Positions 1 through 13,900 of a DNA stretch of 64,000 bases are shown piece after piece (position 1 is the first letter of the stretch; each line of letters starts with the position of its first letter). Below the pieces are notes generated by a model. The model ran no database searches. It was given only the letters and a program-made list of their open reading frames with translations, and was not told where the DNA came from. The position numbers were made by a program, and so were the translations under genes. The stretch is from assembly GCA_028673005.1 (NCBI GenBank), contig CM054116.1, positions 33,328,854-33,392,853 of the forward strand, read 5' to 3'. The stretch comes from Tanypteryx hageni (taxonomy: Eukaryota > Arthropoda > Insecta > Odonata > Petaluridae).

Positions 1-75
1 AAAATCATAGATTACGAGGCTGAAAACCCACCTGCGCGTTATACGAGGGTGCACATTATAAGCGGGTATTTACGG
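1..75. mobile_element. Right end of a TA-flanked Tigger-style element
   Basis: The window opens inside an element whose end reads ATTATAAGCGGGTATTTACG followed by G and a TA. The inverted form (CCGTAAATACCCGCTTATAA) has the same style as the outer element at 12,407. Only one end is present. Confidence 0.45.
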
Positions 76-177
76 TATTAGAAGGTTTGTCATTTATCAA
101 CATGCTTGTTACAATACAGAGAGTACAGATAATTGTGCGAGGATATAACAAAAACAAGTCACATCAATTCTCAAGAA

Positions 178-348
178 TGGGTCAACTGTGACCCATCTTA
201 GAAAAACATTATATTACTGTTAGAGCATGATTTTTTTGTTATAATGTGAAGTAGATATTAATTGAAAAATACACAAAATCTAGAAAGGCAATTTTTTGTT
301 TGTATTAAAGAAAAATGAAAAAATGCACTTATGGGTCAATTTTGACCC
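178..348. repeat. Pair of short palindromes (GGGTCA...TGACCC)
   Basis: GGGTCAACTGTGACCC at about 178-193 and GGGTCAATTTTGACCC at about 332-347 are near-identical palindromes 150 bases apart. The pattern resembles terminal palindromes of some piggyBac-like elements, but no TTAA duplication is clear. Confidence 0.35.
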
Positions 349-432
349 GATCTTGGAGAACGGAGGATTAATATCTACCATACACATCAAGTCTCACTTT
401 TACACATAGTATCATAAAAGCAATATTTTCAG

Positions 433-1753
433 AAAAAATCCGATGTGGCCACCACTGTTGTCACTGATATTGGATAGAGTCCTGAATCTCCAACAATTAA
501 GAAAATAAAAAGGAGCATCAAGTGTTTACAATAATCGATGGTAGGTTATGGCAGCTAAAATATTTAGTTTCTAAAATATCTCAACAATGCATTATATTAT
601 TATTATGTATATGGGAAAATGTTTCGAACGAACACTGTAGAAAATTAAATTTTTTACAACTTTTATTCTAGTATTTTTTAAATTTATCAAATATAAAAAA
701 AACGGATGTGACAAGAGTAAACACCAACTTCTGGTTGACCGATTTTTACCATAAACTAATCAGATCTTTTCCCTTTAACAAAAATGTCAAATATAAAACT
801 TCGCATTAATCTGATTAATAGTTTTTGAGTTAGAGCACCCACAAAATTCCGGTCACAGATACACCCACAGACATCATCAACTTCAATCATAAACATCTTT
901 AGAAGAGGAAGCCATCTTGAAATACTAGTGCTTCAAAATATTTTTATTTGGTATAACCTAACCTACACAAGCACATAAAATGCCAACAACACACCAAACT
1001 CAATGCGCACAACTGAATAAATGTGGCAATATCTGTCAATATCGCAACATGTTCATTTTACATTGATCATGTAATAAATAGTAGGCTACTACCTGATGCA
1101 CAAATGTAACTTATAGCAATTTTAGTGCTGCCTCTCCTTTTCTGTCCATCATCCTAATACATAGTAGGTAAAATATGCACATGACAAGAGATAGACAGTC
1201 TACTTAGCGATTACACCTGAGCACAGAGCAGCACGCTCAAGCTCGAAAATGCATGAGGTATGCAAGACTCTTCATTATGAAAGTGATCGAGAGAATTGAT
1301 AGTGTTAAGCTGCTTGGTAAGAAGAATCACGTGCGTAACTACTATGCAGCCAGGTCCGCCACATTCATTTGAGTCATTATATACCCACTGCAAACAGTCT
1401 AGCATGCCTCTTGGCCTTATAAAGTTAAACATTTTTCCTTGAGGAATGACGATAATATAAGGAAAAAGGCTGAGTTCAGCACTGTAGATGTGAATACATA
1501 TGCCTGTTATGAACACATTATTGCATGAAGCTTACCAGAAAACTTGGATTATTTTTCGATATTTTTGAGGAGAAAAACATTAAAGTAATTTGATAAGTAT
1601 AAAAATATAATTTAGTCTTTATTTTACTGCATTATAAAGTATTTACTCATGTATGTATTGTTACTCAAAACATGTATTTCTGTTGATATCTCAAAATCAA
1701 TTGTTTCCATGAAACCAATACTTTCCCCTATCCCAAATATGGAGAAAGTAAAA
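433..1753 (+). repeat. Copy of ~700-bp dispersed repeat, split by an insertion
   Basis: Positions 433-885 match the first two-thirds of the repeat family seen intact at 5367-6065. The end segment (TTTCCATGAAACCAATACTT through GGAGAAAGTAAAAA) resumes at about 1665. Roughly 780 bases in between belong to another sequence, including a 101-codon minus-strand frame at 1211-1516 that I do not recognise. Confidence 0.6.
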
Positions 1754-2759
1754 ACAATGGCGATATGAGGAAGAATAAATCTACATTTGTGTCAAAATAA
1801 ATTGCTAATAAATTTCACTATCCAAACACTCAGTGTACAGCTAAGTTACAGACATCATTATTGAACTTATGCTAATAAGGGCATATGTCAATTATTAATT
1901 TTTAATTACACAATTGAACCATAAGAAATTTGCTGAAGATAGTAACACTACGTAAAATTCCCTATTATCATATTGTATTATCTTTAGCAACATTTAACTT
2001 CTTTTGCAAAGATGATGATATATCATCGTTGGCACTTCTGGCTCGAGAAGCAGATGGTGATATATTGTTGCGTGGAACTAAAAAGGTTAAGGGAGGTGGC
2101 GAAGCCACATAGATGCTAATGCAGTATTATTGGACAGAGATTGTCGCACATTATGCCAGAGGACTGGGGACAACTGGACGGTAGCTGGGAGTAAAACTCG
2201 ATATCTATAATAAATAGCTGCTTCTTACGGAGGATATATATATGATATAAAACCTAAGGTACTTCTAAATCGAAAATTCCAAAATTTCGCCTTACAATGG
2301 GGTCTTTTAAACCACAAAATGTTCATTTTAAAACCATTTAAAGCCATACAAGCCTTTTTATAATTGCATTTTTAAATTACTTTCAATTAAGCTACAAACT
2401 CCGGACCTGAATTAGAAGATGGGAAAAAGAACGAAGATTATTTTTCCTGAAAGTAGAACATGAATCCATGCCGAATTAGTCCAATTATTCGATTTTTATT
2501 GCATAAAAACAGGATTTCATACAACTTATAACAATGGCCCAATATTTCAGTTATGACTACGAGACAATGCTTTTCTTCGGGAATTTATTTTACGTGTTAA
2601 TAAAACTGAATGAGAACTTAATGCCACGAACTGAAAAGTAGCTTATTGTCATGACGTCACTCTCAGACCGTGACAATTAAAAGCAGAGGGAAAACATATT
2701 TGGTGTGCAGACAATACTAAGAGGAATATTGCGCTGAGATTTTCAGGGTTTGTAGATGT

Positions 2760-2865
2760 CATGAGTAGGCCTTCGGATAATATGAGACATCTTATGTAGG
2801 TGTCCTCGGTTCGACTCCAGGCACGCCAACATTTTGTTGTTGTTGTTGTTTGTTTGTTGTTTTTC
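2760..2865 (+). repeat. tRNA-derived SINE tail
   Basis: A pol III B-box-like motif (GGTTCGACTCC) at about 2811 is followed by a (TTG)n tail at 2832-2860. This is the layout of a tRNA-derived SINE. The A box is not clear, so the copy is truncated or diverged. Confidence 0.45.
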
Positions 2866-2889
2866 CTGTGTAAATAGCATTGCGGAATA

Positions 2890-4270
2890 CAGTAAAACCT
2901 CTACCTTACGAACCCCTTTATAGCGAAGACCTCCGAATAACGAACAATTGACAGGGTCCCGCCAAACTTGTATACAAAATCCCTAATTATAACCTCTTTA
3001 CTACGAACTTCCGTACTACGAAAACTTCTGAACAACGAAAGAAAAAGACGTCACTTCCGTTTATATTTACCTCTTTAGAACGAAATTTTGCTCGCTAAAC
3101 ATTTTTTTACGTACGGAAAACGATTGAAAACAGTCGCCAACGCGCCAATTAGCATTAAGCTTACAACAAGCCAATCATAGCACGTTTTCTATCATGATGA
3201 CGTATTTCCTGTGTTTCCGGCATTCTCGCGCCAGTGACAATCTCGTCCGAGAGTTGTAGTGATGCCGCTATGCATGCTTTTAGGGAAGTGGAGTCTGCCG
3301 TTTCCCGAGAATTCACAAAGAATTTGAAACAAAAAAATAGATTCGTTTATTATAAAATGTTGATGTATTTTAAATAGATCTTTTAAAAAAGTGTTGTATT
3401 TGAAATCATTCCCGATTAAATTAATCCCCTAATCCATTTAAAGGGAATTTTAACGAAAGATCGTAGCAATGAGGTATGTATCGTGGTGAGGTGGTTCCTA
3501 TACACTTTTTTGTGATAGTTAATTTATTCGTCAGAGACGGAGCTGGAGTGTTGTTAAGAAGGTTAGAGAAAAATATTGATTGGAGTCTTAATCTGGAGTG
3601 CCAATGACAGTTAGTGCTTTCTTATGAGGAAAATGCTGCTTTCATTCATTTCGTTTTGAAATATTTGCAACCCGTGCCGTGGTGGTTAAATACTAGTTTA
3701 TTAATTGGTGTTAAGAAGTGGCGTTGCTGTCAATATTTTTTATAAACTTAGCGACTCAACAGATGCTTTAGGATAGGCTCAGCGAGTATCACGCATTGCA
3801 ACCTCGAAAAAAGTCGCATAATAAAAAATTGCAGAGGATGTTTTCGTGCAGAACCTGCCAATCAATGCTAGAAAAAATAACATTGCATTTCCGAGTTATT
3901 TGGTGCTTGCCACTGTCAAACATTGCAAAATGAGATGAATGAAAGTGGCCCTTTTTCCCATAAGAAAGCATTGTATCGTCGGAGCTTCAAATCAATATGG
4001 CCCATTATTAAACATTGAGGGCGCGTTTTGAATATCGTCCACTTATGTGATACTTTTTCCTGAAAAGATGTAATGGGCATAATTTAGTAGAGTTACTCCG
4101 TTTCTGAGCATATGCATTCATTTGGATAGCCCTGTTGCTCCCGTATAATCTAACAGGCAATGTGCCCCTGAAGTTATTTAACGCCCAATAACCTCCGATC
4201 AACGAATTTCCGAATAACGAATAGACGAAAAATTGGGTCCCTTGATATTCGTTAATGAGAGGTTTTACTG
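2890..4270. mobile_element. TA-flanked pogo/Tigger-type element, non-autonomous
   Basis: The inverted ends are CAGTAAAACCTCTACCTT at 2890 and its near-complement ending GAGAGGTTTTACTG at 4270, with TA on both sides (2888-2889 and 4271-4272). Sub-terminal motifs repeat (CCTCCGAATAACGAA on the left, CCGAATAACGAATAGACG on the right). No intact transposase is present. It lies in the last visible Sin3A intron. Confidence 0.8.
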
Positions 4271-4574
4271 TATTTGGTAATTAATTTACAGTAATTCTCA
4301 TCAGTAGGAGGAATGAAATTTGGTGTGGTGGTTATAGGGCACCAATGCTTGCAGTATGCAAGCACCGATTACTCATACTAATATATTGCCGGAGACCATG
4401 TAATTATTTTTATTTATTTTAGCATTGTTTATGATACCAATCTCTACAATCGCGTTAGAGCCATTTTTTACTGACACTCTATGGAGGTTTAAGTTATTTG
4501 GGTTTTGTATTGCATTAGCAAAAAAAAAACAAAAAGCAATAAATGCACTTATTCCTCCCAATAATATAACATAC

Positions 4575-4939
4575 CTAATTTGTATCCCAGATGAAGATGA
4601 ACTTGAGGCAGGCTTCATTGTTACAACTGGTCCTGGATTGGAAACACCATGCAGTGAGAGAGCTACAGGAGAAGTTGGCGTTGAAGAAGAGATTGATGTA
4701 GAAGATGATTGTACCAATGACTGGGATGTCTGCACTTGAGAGGTACCAGAAGTGGTGGTGCCAGTTGGAATAGCAGGTAAAGAGTGAATAGTATGCGAGC
4801 TGTGGTGATGATGAGTTGAATGATGTAGGTGGTGAGATGTTGTGTTTCCTCCTGTACCACCAGTATGAACAACAGTAGTAGTTGTGGCAGCTGTAGCAGC
4901 AGGACTAGGCATTGACACAGATACTTGGAAAGCATATCC
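4575..4939 (-). CDS. Sin3A: Sin3A coding exon 6 (linker between PAH1 and PAH2)
   Basis: The acceptor (TTTCAG, ending at 4940) is followed by [21 protein letters not shown] His/Ser/Thr-rich linker follows ([14 protein letters not shown]), then Ser runs, ending GIQIR at a strong donor (AG|GTATGT). The 365 bases leave two bases for the next codon. The exon fits the poorly conserved linker of SIN3 proteins. It is called from frame, splice sites and composition. A copy of a dispersed repeat begins about 25 bases upstream of the acceptor, and the frame remains open through that repeat to 5347. Confidence 0.85.
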
Positions 4940-7900
4940 CTGAAATAGAAGTGGTACAATTATGCTTAGAGAAAAATCTGATATGGTCATCACACGACTT
5001 TCTCCATACCTACCTGTAATATTTTTAAAAATTTCAAATAGGTTAAATGATAATAAATATTTTAAGCTGCGAGAAAAATCCAGACTATACAAAGAACAGA
5101 AATTAACAACTGATATTGGATATAGCCACAAAGCTCCATCAATTAAGAGAATAAAAAGGAATGTTACTAAGATGTAAGTAATCGTGAAGTGTTTACAAAA
5201 GTTGCCTCCAGGTGGTGTGGTGGTGGAAGTTAAAAAATAATTTTTAAAATATCTAAAATATATATAAAAAAATGTTTTGAACAAACAATGTAGAAAATTA
5301 AATTTCCTACAACTTTTATTCCAATAATTATTTTTTACACAAATCAAGTATTAAACCAAATATAAAAAATCTGATGTGGCCACCAAATGACTTTCTCCAT
5401 ATCTGTAACATTTCTAAAAATTCCAAATAGGTTACATAATAATAAATATTTTAAGAAATTGCGAGAAAATTTTAGACTTTACAAAGAACAGAAATAAACT
5501 CAAACAATAGCCTTCTGATATTGGATATAGCCACAAAGCTCCAACAATTAAGAAAAGAAAAAGAAGCGTTACTAAGACAATTAAGCATCAATTGTTAACA
5601 ATAGTCATCCGTAGGTGGCATGGTGGTGGCAGCTAAAAATATAAGATCTCTCTTAAACAATGCATTATATGAAAAAATATTTCAAACAAAGGTTGTATAA
5701 AATGAAATTTACTACAACTTTTATTTCAATACATTTTTACATTTATCAAATATCAAAACAAATAGGCGAAATAATGTGACAAGAGTAAACACCCACTTCC
5801 GGTTGACCGATATTTACCAAAAACTAATCAGTTCTTGTGACTTTTATAAAAATGCTAAATATAAAATTTTGCATTGACCTGATTTATAGTTTTTGAGTTA
5901 GAGCACCCACAAAAAGCTATCACATACACACACTAACACCCTCGAGGAAATGGTCAAAACTTATTCAGGGGACCTAAAATGTGTATTTCTGGTGAAATCT
6001 CTAAATTATTATTTCCATGAAAAACAATACTTTCTCCTGTACTACGCATGGCGAGAGTAAAAATGAATTTAAACATTTTCAGTCTCATTAGTTATAAACA
6101 TTAGGCAAAACATTTTTCTTTAGCATTGCACTCTTTACTTGGAGAATAAAATACAATACTACAATTACGTGGCGTGCAAGCAGGTGTAGCACTGCTTCAC
6201 TAAAGGGAAATTTGTAGAAACAGTTTTAATAATATCGCCTAATAAAATATTTCTTTTAGAGAATATTCAAAATAAAGTGGTTTCCGTGATAACATTGCAC
6301 TACGATACAGGAAAACGCTATGGGTGATTTGCATAGGCATTCTACAGGACCTGTCAAGGTCATTTTCTCTTAGAGCTATGCATACAGCCTGATACTAGGA
6401 GCAAGTGAAGCAAATCCATTCCTGCTCGGGTTGAGAAAGACTGTATGGATGTGCGGACACCCAAAGTGACAGTGTTAGAGAGGGAGAGGTTGTGGCCTTT
6501 TAACACGGCGAGGGATGCTAGGGCCATTCAGCAGCGGCAATCGGTACATTCTTTGAATGGATAGTTTTGTCATGTCTGGAAATTTATCGTTACCGAATGT
6601 GAATGTGTTCGCTTTGTGTGACTAAGCAATTTATGTGTACTTGCATCAATGTTTCTATATATATTGTAATTTTAATTAAAAAGTTCTTAAGTGATCAGTG
6701 AGGGTTCTTCGGACAAAATGGCTTCTTTCTATAATCAAAGATATTTTATAAAGCCCTTTTCTTCTCGAGCTATTGTAGAAAAAACTGAAATAGTTAAGTG
6801 CGGAAGACCAACTCATGATCTTCCGAATTTAGTCTAGTCAAAATCTAACAACATGTTTCCCACAAGTTTAACTCCTTGTGCCATTGATATGTGGTATTCC
6901 TGTTTCTACAGCTACATTGGAGAGGTCCTCGACATTGAAGAGAATAAAAACTTATTCACGAAACTCCACAGTAATTTCTAATGAATCCCGTCTCTTAGAG
7001 GAAATAAGAAACCAGCCTGTTTTCTTTGACGAGGTAGTTAAAGCATTCGCAAACCAAGAAAGATGCATGAATTTAATTTCCGGGGGGCTTTTACTAAATG
7101 TAAATGTTGAACTCTTAAGTTCTAAAAGAAAATACACATTTAAAAACAATCAATTTGTTATTATTCATCCTTTGAGTAAAGTTGTACAAAAATATTTTGG
7201 AGTTACAGCGCTTACAAACAAACATACAAATACACATTCTATTTTATTCATATGATATTGAAATATCTTTAAGGGAAATCCAAGCCTGCTGCACTAACCT
7301 CTTCTTCCACTGCACACCACTGTCAATGACGACATTTATAGCTGACCATGTTAATCCTTTAACCATATTTTTCACGGGAAACCAGTTCTTTGCTAAGTTT
7401 CTTCCCAGTAAAATCAAGTTTTTACTTTTGCCATATACACAGTATAGATAAAGTATTGTTTTCATGGAAAAAATCGAATTCGAGATTTCAACGGAAATAC
7501 ATGTTTTAAGGTCCCCTGAACACTTTTTGACTATTTTCTCAATGATGTCTGTGGGTGTCTATGACCGGAATTTTGTGGAAGCTCTAACTCAAAAACTAAT
7601 AATCCGATCAGGATAAAATTTCACATGTAGCATATGTACTATAAATGACACCCTAATGCGGAAAGCTGATGTTTTTGGGATTTTCCGGAGTTCAGGTCCC
7701 AATATGATATATATAGTGTGCTATGTGTACATACTGTATAGACTGGCATATCCTCACTAGCAGGCTTAGTTTTTCACAATTATCGACGTGAAGATGTATA
7801 TTTATTACCTGAAGTACCAAAGGAACATTGCCAGATGTCTAGCGATGTCATCAACGATGCTTTTATTATTGTGCTAGTATATTTGCCTGTAAAAAATGAA

Positions 7901-10900
7901 GTCACCTCGCACACAACTAAATTTCTATATCGTAAGATTTTGCAAATATATTTATTAAGCACTCATAGGATTGCATTATTTGAATAACTGTCATGGTTTT
8001 CAATCAACCTGCCCCCACACATGCTATTTACAGTAAATAATCAACACACCACTGTGATGTTGTGAATACAAACAAAAGACAATTAATGCCCAGACTAGTC
8101 TGCCACAAGCGCCGTCTTTTAGTAGTGCAACAAAGCTTTTGCATTTGCGATCTCGGCAAACTTCCCATTTTTGGATCCTTCTGGATTTCAGGCTTCCAGA
8201 TAAGAGATCCCATACTGTATTAGACAGTCAAAAACTGATTAGATATTAGCTAAAATCGGTCGACCAGAAGTGGATGTTTATTCTTGTCATTATTCTGTTT
8301 GTTTCAAATATCTCCTGTAATGCTTTATTAACCTAATCCTATTTAATAACCTATGTTGCAGATAATTTTATTCTATACAACTTTTGCATTTAATAATTTT
8401 TTGTAGAGCCAATTGTGAAGGAGATATTTCAGTTATTCGTAATTTACCTCGCGATTTGCAACCACCTAGAGGTAATTTTTTTAAACACTACTTAAATTAA
8501 TAATGATAAGGAGAAAGAAAGTCGTGTTGGCCACATCAGATTTTTTTCATTTAAAACATGGTAATTTTATGAACATAATTTACTAAACTGATTAATATCA
8601 ACCAAATATTTAGGCTATATGTGAACTCAGGGTTAGGAATGCTTTTCTCTGGTAAAACAATATTTATTACTGTATTATAGTCCATTCCTGCATTTCGTGC
8701 GGGTGAGGTGTGTCTACAATAAGACCCGTGGGGAGAGGGAAAGAAAACACCAGCCAATAAGAGGTCGTAAATTTCCCTCTCCGCTCAAAATTTCTTGACG
8801 AGCGCTGTTGACACGATTTCTCACACTTTCCAATTGTATTTCGGCGATAGCTTCATCCAGATATATTGGAGCATTGATCTTCACTCGTCAGCAGCTACCA
8901 ATGAACTGAGCGAAATTGGAAACTTGGCAAAAGAGCATCATAGCCAAAGCGAAATAACCTGAACGTGGGTGGAATACTTCGAGTCTCAGCTGCACGAGCA
9001 GTGGAAACATTATAGCACGATCATGGATGCAGCAATGGCGGAGCTTGCAAAAATAACAAAATACTATGAACTCAGGAGTCCAAGATCATCACTGAGAACA
9101 TATAAAACACTGTCAGGTACTGAAAGACGCTCAGAAAATGAATTGGATAAACAAAATCAGTCACTGGGGAGAAAATAAAAACCTAAAATAAGGAAGCATG
9201 CATATTCCAAGTTAAAAATTTTGTGAAATGAGTATTATAAACATATATGCACGCACACCGTAAGGAAGTGTCATAATTTACCACACCAACAACATGACAG
9301 TAGTTAAATTGGAAGAAAACATCAAATATGGATTTATTTAAAATTAACTGTCATCAAGAGACTATGAATTAACACCAAATAATTAATCCCTACAAGGTTA
9401 TTTAACTATTAAGAAACTTGGATATACACATTTATAATTGGAATTACAGTGGAACTTCCATAACTCAAATGTCTATAACTTGAATTTTCCTTAACTCGAA
9501 GTGAATTAATTTTACCGGGCAAAACAGAAATGAGAAAAACGTTATTTCCATAGGTCGAATTTTCTATAACTTGAATATCTTTTTGTTTCCCTTGAAGTTC
9601 AACTTATGGAAATTCCACTGTAATTGTATAATTAGATATAACAAGTTCTTCTGATGTAAGATAATGCAGAGAATTCGGTTTAACATGACCCTATATCCAG
9701 ACAGGATAAAAATGACAATAACATTAAATACAAACATAAAACACAGATGTACAATGCAATTCAATTTACCTGATCATTGGCCTGAACTTCTATCTTATAA
9801 CCAGGAGGCAAAAAGGTATTGAAGCCCACAATTAGCTCTGGATGGCCTTTGAAGAGATTTGATACTCTTGCTATAACACCTGGGGTATCAATACTGTAGA
9901 AAAGAAAATAAAACTTGGTTAACACACTCAACCCATACAGGCATATATGGTTTCACTTTCACACATTTACTACCATATTTGCACATTGAGAATCCTATGT
10001 AATAACTACACTTTGAACAGATAATACAGGCAGTCCCCTACTTTTGTGCATAATGCATTCCTGAAAACATGTACAAAATTCGAACACTAGACATGCTATA
10101 AGGGAGGCTCCGTTCCCAGAGTTTTTTTTACCCATTAGTGTTATACAATGTATACATGATCTTTTAAAACATTAAAAACATAGATTAAACATGAACCTTC
10201 ATCGACCAGATTTAAATGCCGGAGCATAAGTTCTATTTAAAAAATATTTGCTTCCGTTCTGAAAAAAATCGCATAGCTAATCAACAATTCGTGTTAAAAT
10301 GTTCAAATAAAATGTATTCTATAGCTAACATATTGCAGAATTACACAATGCAGCTTATTTGTGGAAAGAAACATGTTGAAATATAGCATTGGTATTCAAA
10401 TTTAGATCAATGCAATAAAATGCAAATTCATTCCACTCGGCCCAGCAGTAAAAGGGTGCACACCGATGTTTCGTCTTTGGCCTTCAACTCCTTGCCCAGG
10501 CATCTTTCTCAGGCTCCTCCTCGCCATTGCTGCCGCTTTTCGCACTTTCTTCTTCGTAAGCGTCAGAATCGGAATTGAAAATGATCTCTTCACGCGTCAT
10601 TTTACGTTTAGGAGACATTTAAAAAATGTACGGCTAATAATAATAACAAAAACAACAATAGAATAACAAGGAAACAAAAGTAGAATTACTAACAAAAATA
10701 AAAATATTATGGAAATACGAAAATGGAAACTTTGTTAATCGCTCGCACCTTAGCCTACTGCCGCACTATTTGTTAGTCTAAAAACAAATGAAGAAGCAGA
10801 ATCAGAAAATGTAGTTGTACGAATGGTAAACAAAAATATAGTGAGTCCTTGGGTTGGAGCTTACTCATGGGTTTGTTTATTGCATCTCGATTCCGAGAAG

Positions 10901-13900
10901 GGTACAAGCGCAGAGGCCAACATCTAGCGAGTAAACACTTTTCAGAAGTGTTTACTTATTCATCCCCTGACCAAAATTCTTAGGCAATGGGCTTAGGGAT
11001 ATTAGAAAGATATGAAATACCTTCTTATCCCCCTAATTACCCAACTCTATGGCTAGTACGACCTCTGTAGGAATCTTCGGACCCAGCGAGCCAATATTGG
11101 CCCATTTGTTCGAGGGCAGGAATATTTGGCATGCAAATATTGCCAATATTATAAAATAATAAGGCCAAAATGCAATAAAATATCCAAACAATTGCAAAAA
11201 CAAACACCATGCGATAGCACAAAATGTTTGTTCGTCAGCTGATGTACGAAAGTTTTAGGGGTTTAGGGGTGTCAATGTATAATGCACGAAAGTGCAGGTT
11301 GTACAAAAGTCGAGGACCGCCTGCACTGAAACAATAGCAAGCTTTTTACAAGGAAACTTTAAGCAAAAGTAGTTCTTACGCAACACATGCTGATAACAAG
11401 GCAAACATTTAAAAGGAAAACAATTTTCTAATAATTCACTAAAAGCACTAATTCTTTTTTTAATATCATCCCACAGAAATAATAATTATTTTAATATTAC
11501 CTTTGAGACTTAAACTCCTTCATTATGTCCAAAAAGTCATTATAGACTTGAGGTTGGGTACCAAATCTGTACTTAACTTGGTCTAAGTACGAGAGAGCAT
11601 CTTCTACTTTGAGCCTTTGAAATTGCTGTTGTTGCTGACCAGCCGTCTGAGGTTGATTCGTCACTGATGTAGTATGAACCTGCAAAATAGAAGGTAAAGC
11701 ATGATAAGACAATTAAAAACGAAAAATAAAAAATAATATCAACAATTTTTTAAGCATAGAAATTGAGCAAAACTTAAGTAAAATTAAAAATCTGATTAAT
11801 TTAATCAAAACCTTGTTTTTTATCAACTACATTATACGAATTGCTTACACAAATGATGCTATTATAACTCAGCCTATTGCATTATACATTTTATATTCAG
11901 CATAATTTGCATGGCAGTCGTACCTAAAAATGCATCTGAAAATGATGAAGAAATACCTTATCCTCAAAGAAATACACAAATACAATAGCTATCTCAAACA
12001 ATAATTAGTGTTACCTATTGCCAACACATTTTTTAAATCTTATAATTTAGCAGGTCAGGGACAATTATAATGGTTTTGGACAAATTTTCTGTACCAAAAC
12101 ATTCATTTAAATTTTCTGATTTTTCCCAATTTCTGAGATTATCATCAATGAGAAGAGAGATACTTTAAATATAAATTACATTCAGTAGTTACTATAGTAT
12201 ATCTCCTTTAAAATACTACTGACAGAAATAATGTCAATTTTTAGCCTTTGTAAAATTACGTCCTACAAATGTAACACATTGTATCTTCTAATGAAGGTTT
12301 TTAAGCAAAACATAATTAAATGGATTAGCAATGATTTAAGTGAGGAACCCAATCAGATATATATACAATTTAAATTTAAATGTTCAAAACCAAACTAGCC
12401 AAAGTACCGTATTTGACGGCATATAAGACGCACTTTTTTTTCCAAAATAATGGCTTAAAAAGCACCCCCGGGTCTTATATGCGAAGGCGAGACCTTCCAC
12501 AGCCTACAGTCATCCCCCACGCTCACCGCTGTAGGCTAATTTTACCCCAGATGGTCAGTACTACCTAGCCCTACTCCAAAATATTATTATTTACTTAAAC
12601 GATGTTGTTGTTGTTATTATTATTATTACCGGTTTTATTTTTATGACCGGTACTAGGGTCGATATATATCGTTTTGTTTGCTTCTGCAATATCGAAGGAG
12701 GTAAGAGCAGTGTATCGAACGACCTTGACCGGTACGAGTTCATGATCATAACAAAACAGCAATATGGATTATAACACATTTGTAAGAACTTTGCCAATTA
12801 AGTGTAATACAGTAAAATTCGGTTATAACGCGGGCCTCGGGAGACGAAGTTTACACCCGCGTTATTACGGGAAGCTTTGTGGGGAATAATTAAAAACCTG
12901 TAAAACTAAATTTTATAACAAATTTATTTTCAAAATACAAAGTAAGTGATGTTTAATGATCCACGTGCATGTCCTACTTTAACGGGAGTTATTAAAATAA
13001 TCCGATATTTTCTTTTGGCGGAACAGCTGATGGCGTTTCTTTGTCACAAACATCTTAATTGTGTAAGTTTTCCTTTTGGTAAAAATACGTGTGTAATCAT
13101 GAGTCACCAACAACCGCGTAGATAGATCGCTTGCAGTAGCGCCGTCGGTAGGCGCATCGAGTTAAAATTCGCTACAAAGTTACTATGTAACTACTAAAGA
13201 AGAAAAGAAATGGAATCATTTTTGGGGACATGGCACAACCCGCGGTATATTCGAAACTGCAGTTAAATGAGGCGCGTTATAACCGAATTTTACTGTATTT
13301 CGGTAATGTTACGAAAATGTATCCCCATTGAAACAGGTTTTTTTAAAATAGACCCTTCTGGTCCCAAAATCGCCTACTGCAGTTTTTACAGTGCCCCGCT
13401 TTCGCGAGGACTGTAAAAACTTTTTTCTTGAATATGTCCTGCTGAAATGGGGATGCGTCTTATATGCCGTCAAATACGGTAAATCATTGTCAATTGTTTT
13501 GCTTGCATCACCAAGATCTTACGACTTCAGTTCAACATAATTATGAAGACCGATTTACTGACAACATAAAGTATTCTCATAGTCACTAGCATACTAAGTC
13601 AAATTAACATAATGAATCATAATATCATAAATGTATATTGATGCTATGCTGACATAGGTATAAAGCAATATCACAACATATTAGTTACATAGTTCTATTA
13701 CAAGGACATATGAGATGAAAGAGCAAATAAACCCCATAATATTATCTACATAATAGTCATGAAGTCAATAAATGCCAATGAAATTGTACTTTGAAAATCC
13801 TAGATAAGGTATTAAGTTCTTAATTCCTAAAATATAAAAATACCTACAATATATGAATCCTTTCTTATATTTAGCAGTAAGGTACTGTGGAGAGAAGCAA

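Larger units (their letters stand above)
1..4574 (-). other. Sin3A intron 6 (partial)
   Basis: This stretch after the exon 6 donor contains no recognisable PAH2 exon. It holds an element end (1-75), a split dispersed repeat (433-1753), a SINE tail and the 1,381-bp Tigger-type element (2890-4270). Confidence 0.7.
4940..9769 (-). other. Sin3A intron 5
   Basis: The intron holds repeats of the 700-bp family (4965-6065 and an inverted, interrupted copy 7432-8550), a hAT transposase fragment (6878-7090) and a small palindromic MITE (9447-9620). An unrecognised 69-codon frame at 8969-9178 ([18 protein letters not shown]...) has protein-like composition but no partner exons. Confidence 0.6.

Noticed and set aside
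2832..2860. CRISPR-like or functional repeat
   Set aside because: It is a simple (TTG)n tract forming a SINE tail. No repeat-spacer structure exists anywhere in the window.
4425..5177. Plus-strand frames at 4425-4739 and 4962-5177
   Set aside because: They are antisense shadows of Sin3A exon 6 and of the dispersed repeat.
8969..9178. Frame [20 protein letters not shown] as a Sin3A or independent exon
   Set aside because: It is on the opposite strand to Sin3A, has no matching splice partners and I cannot recognise a family. It is left as unexplained intronic sequence.
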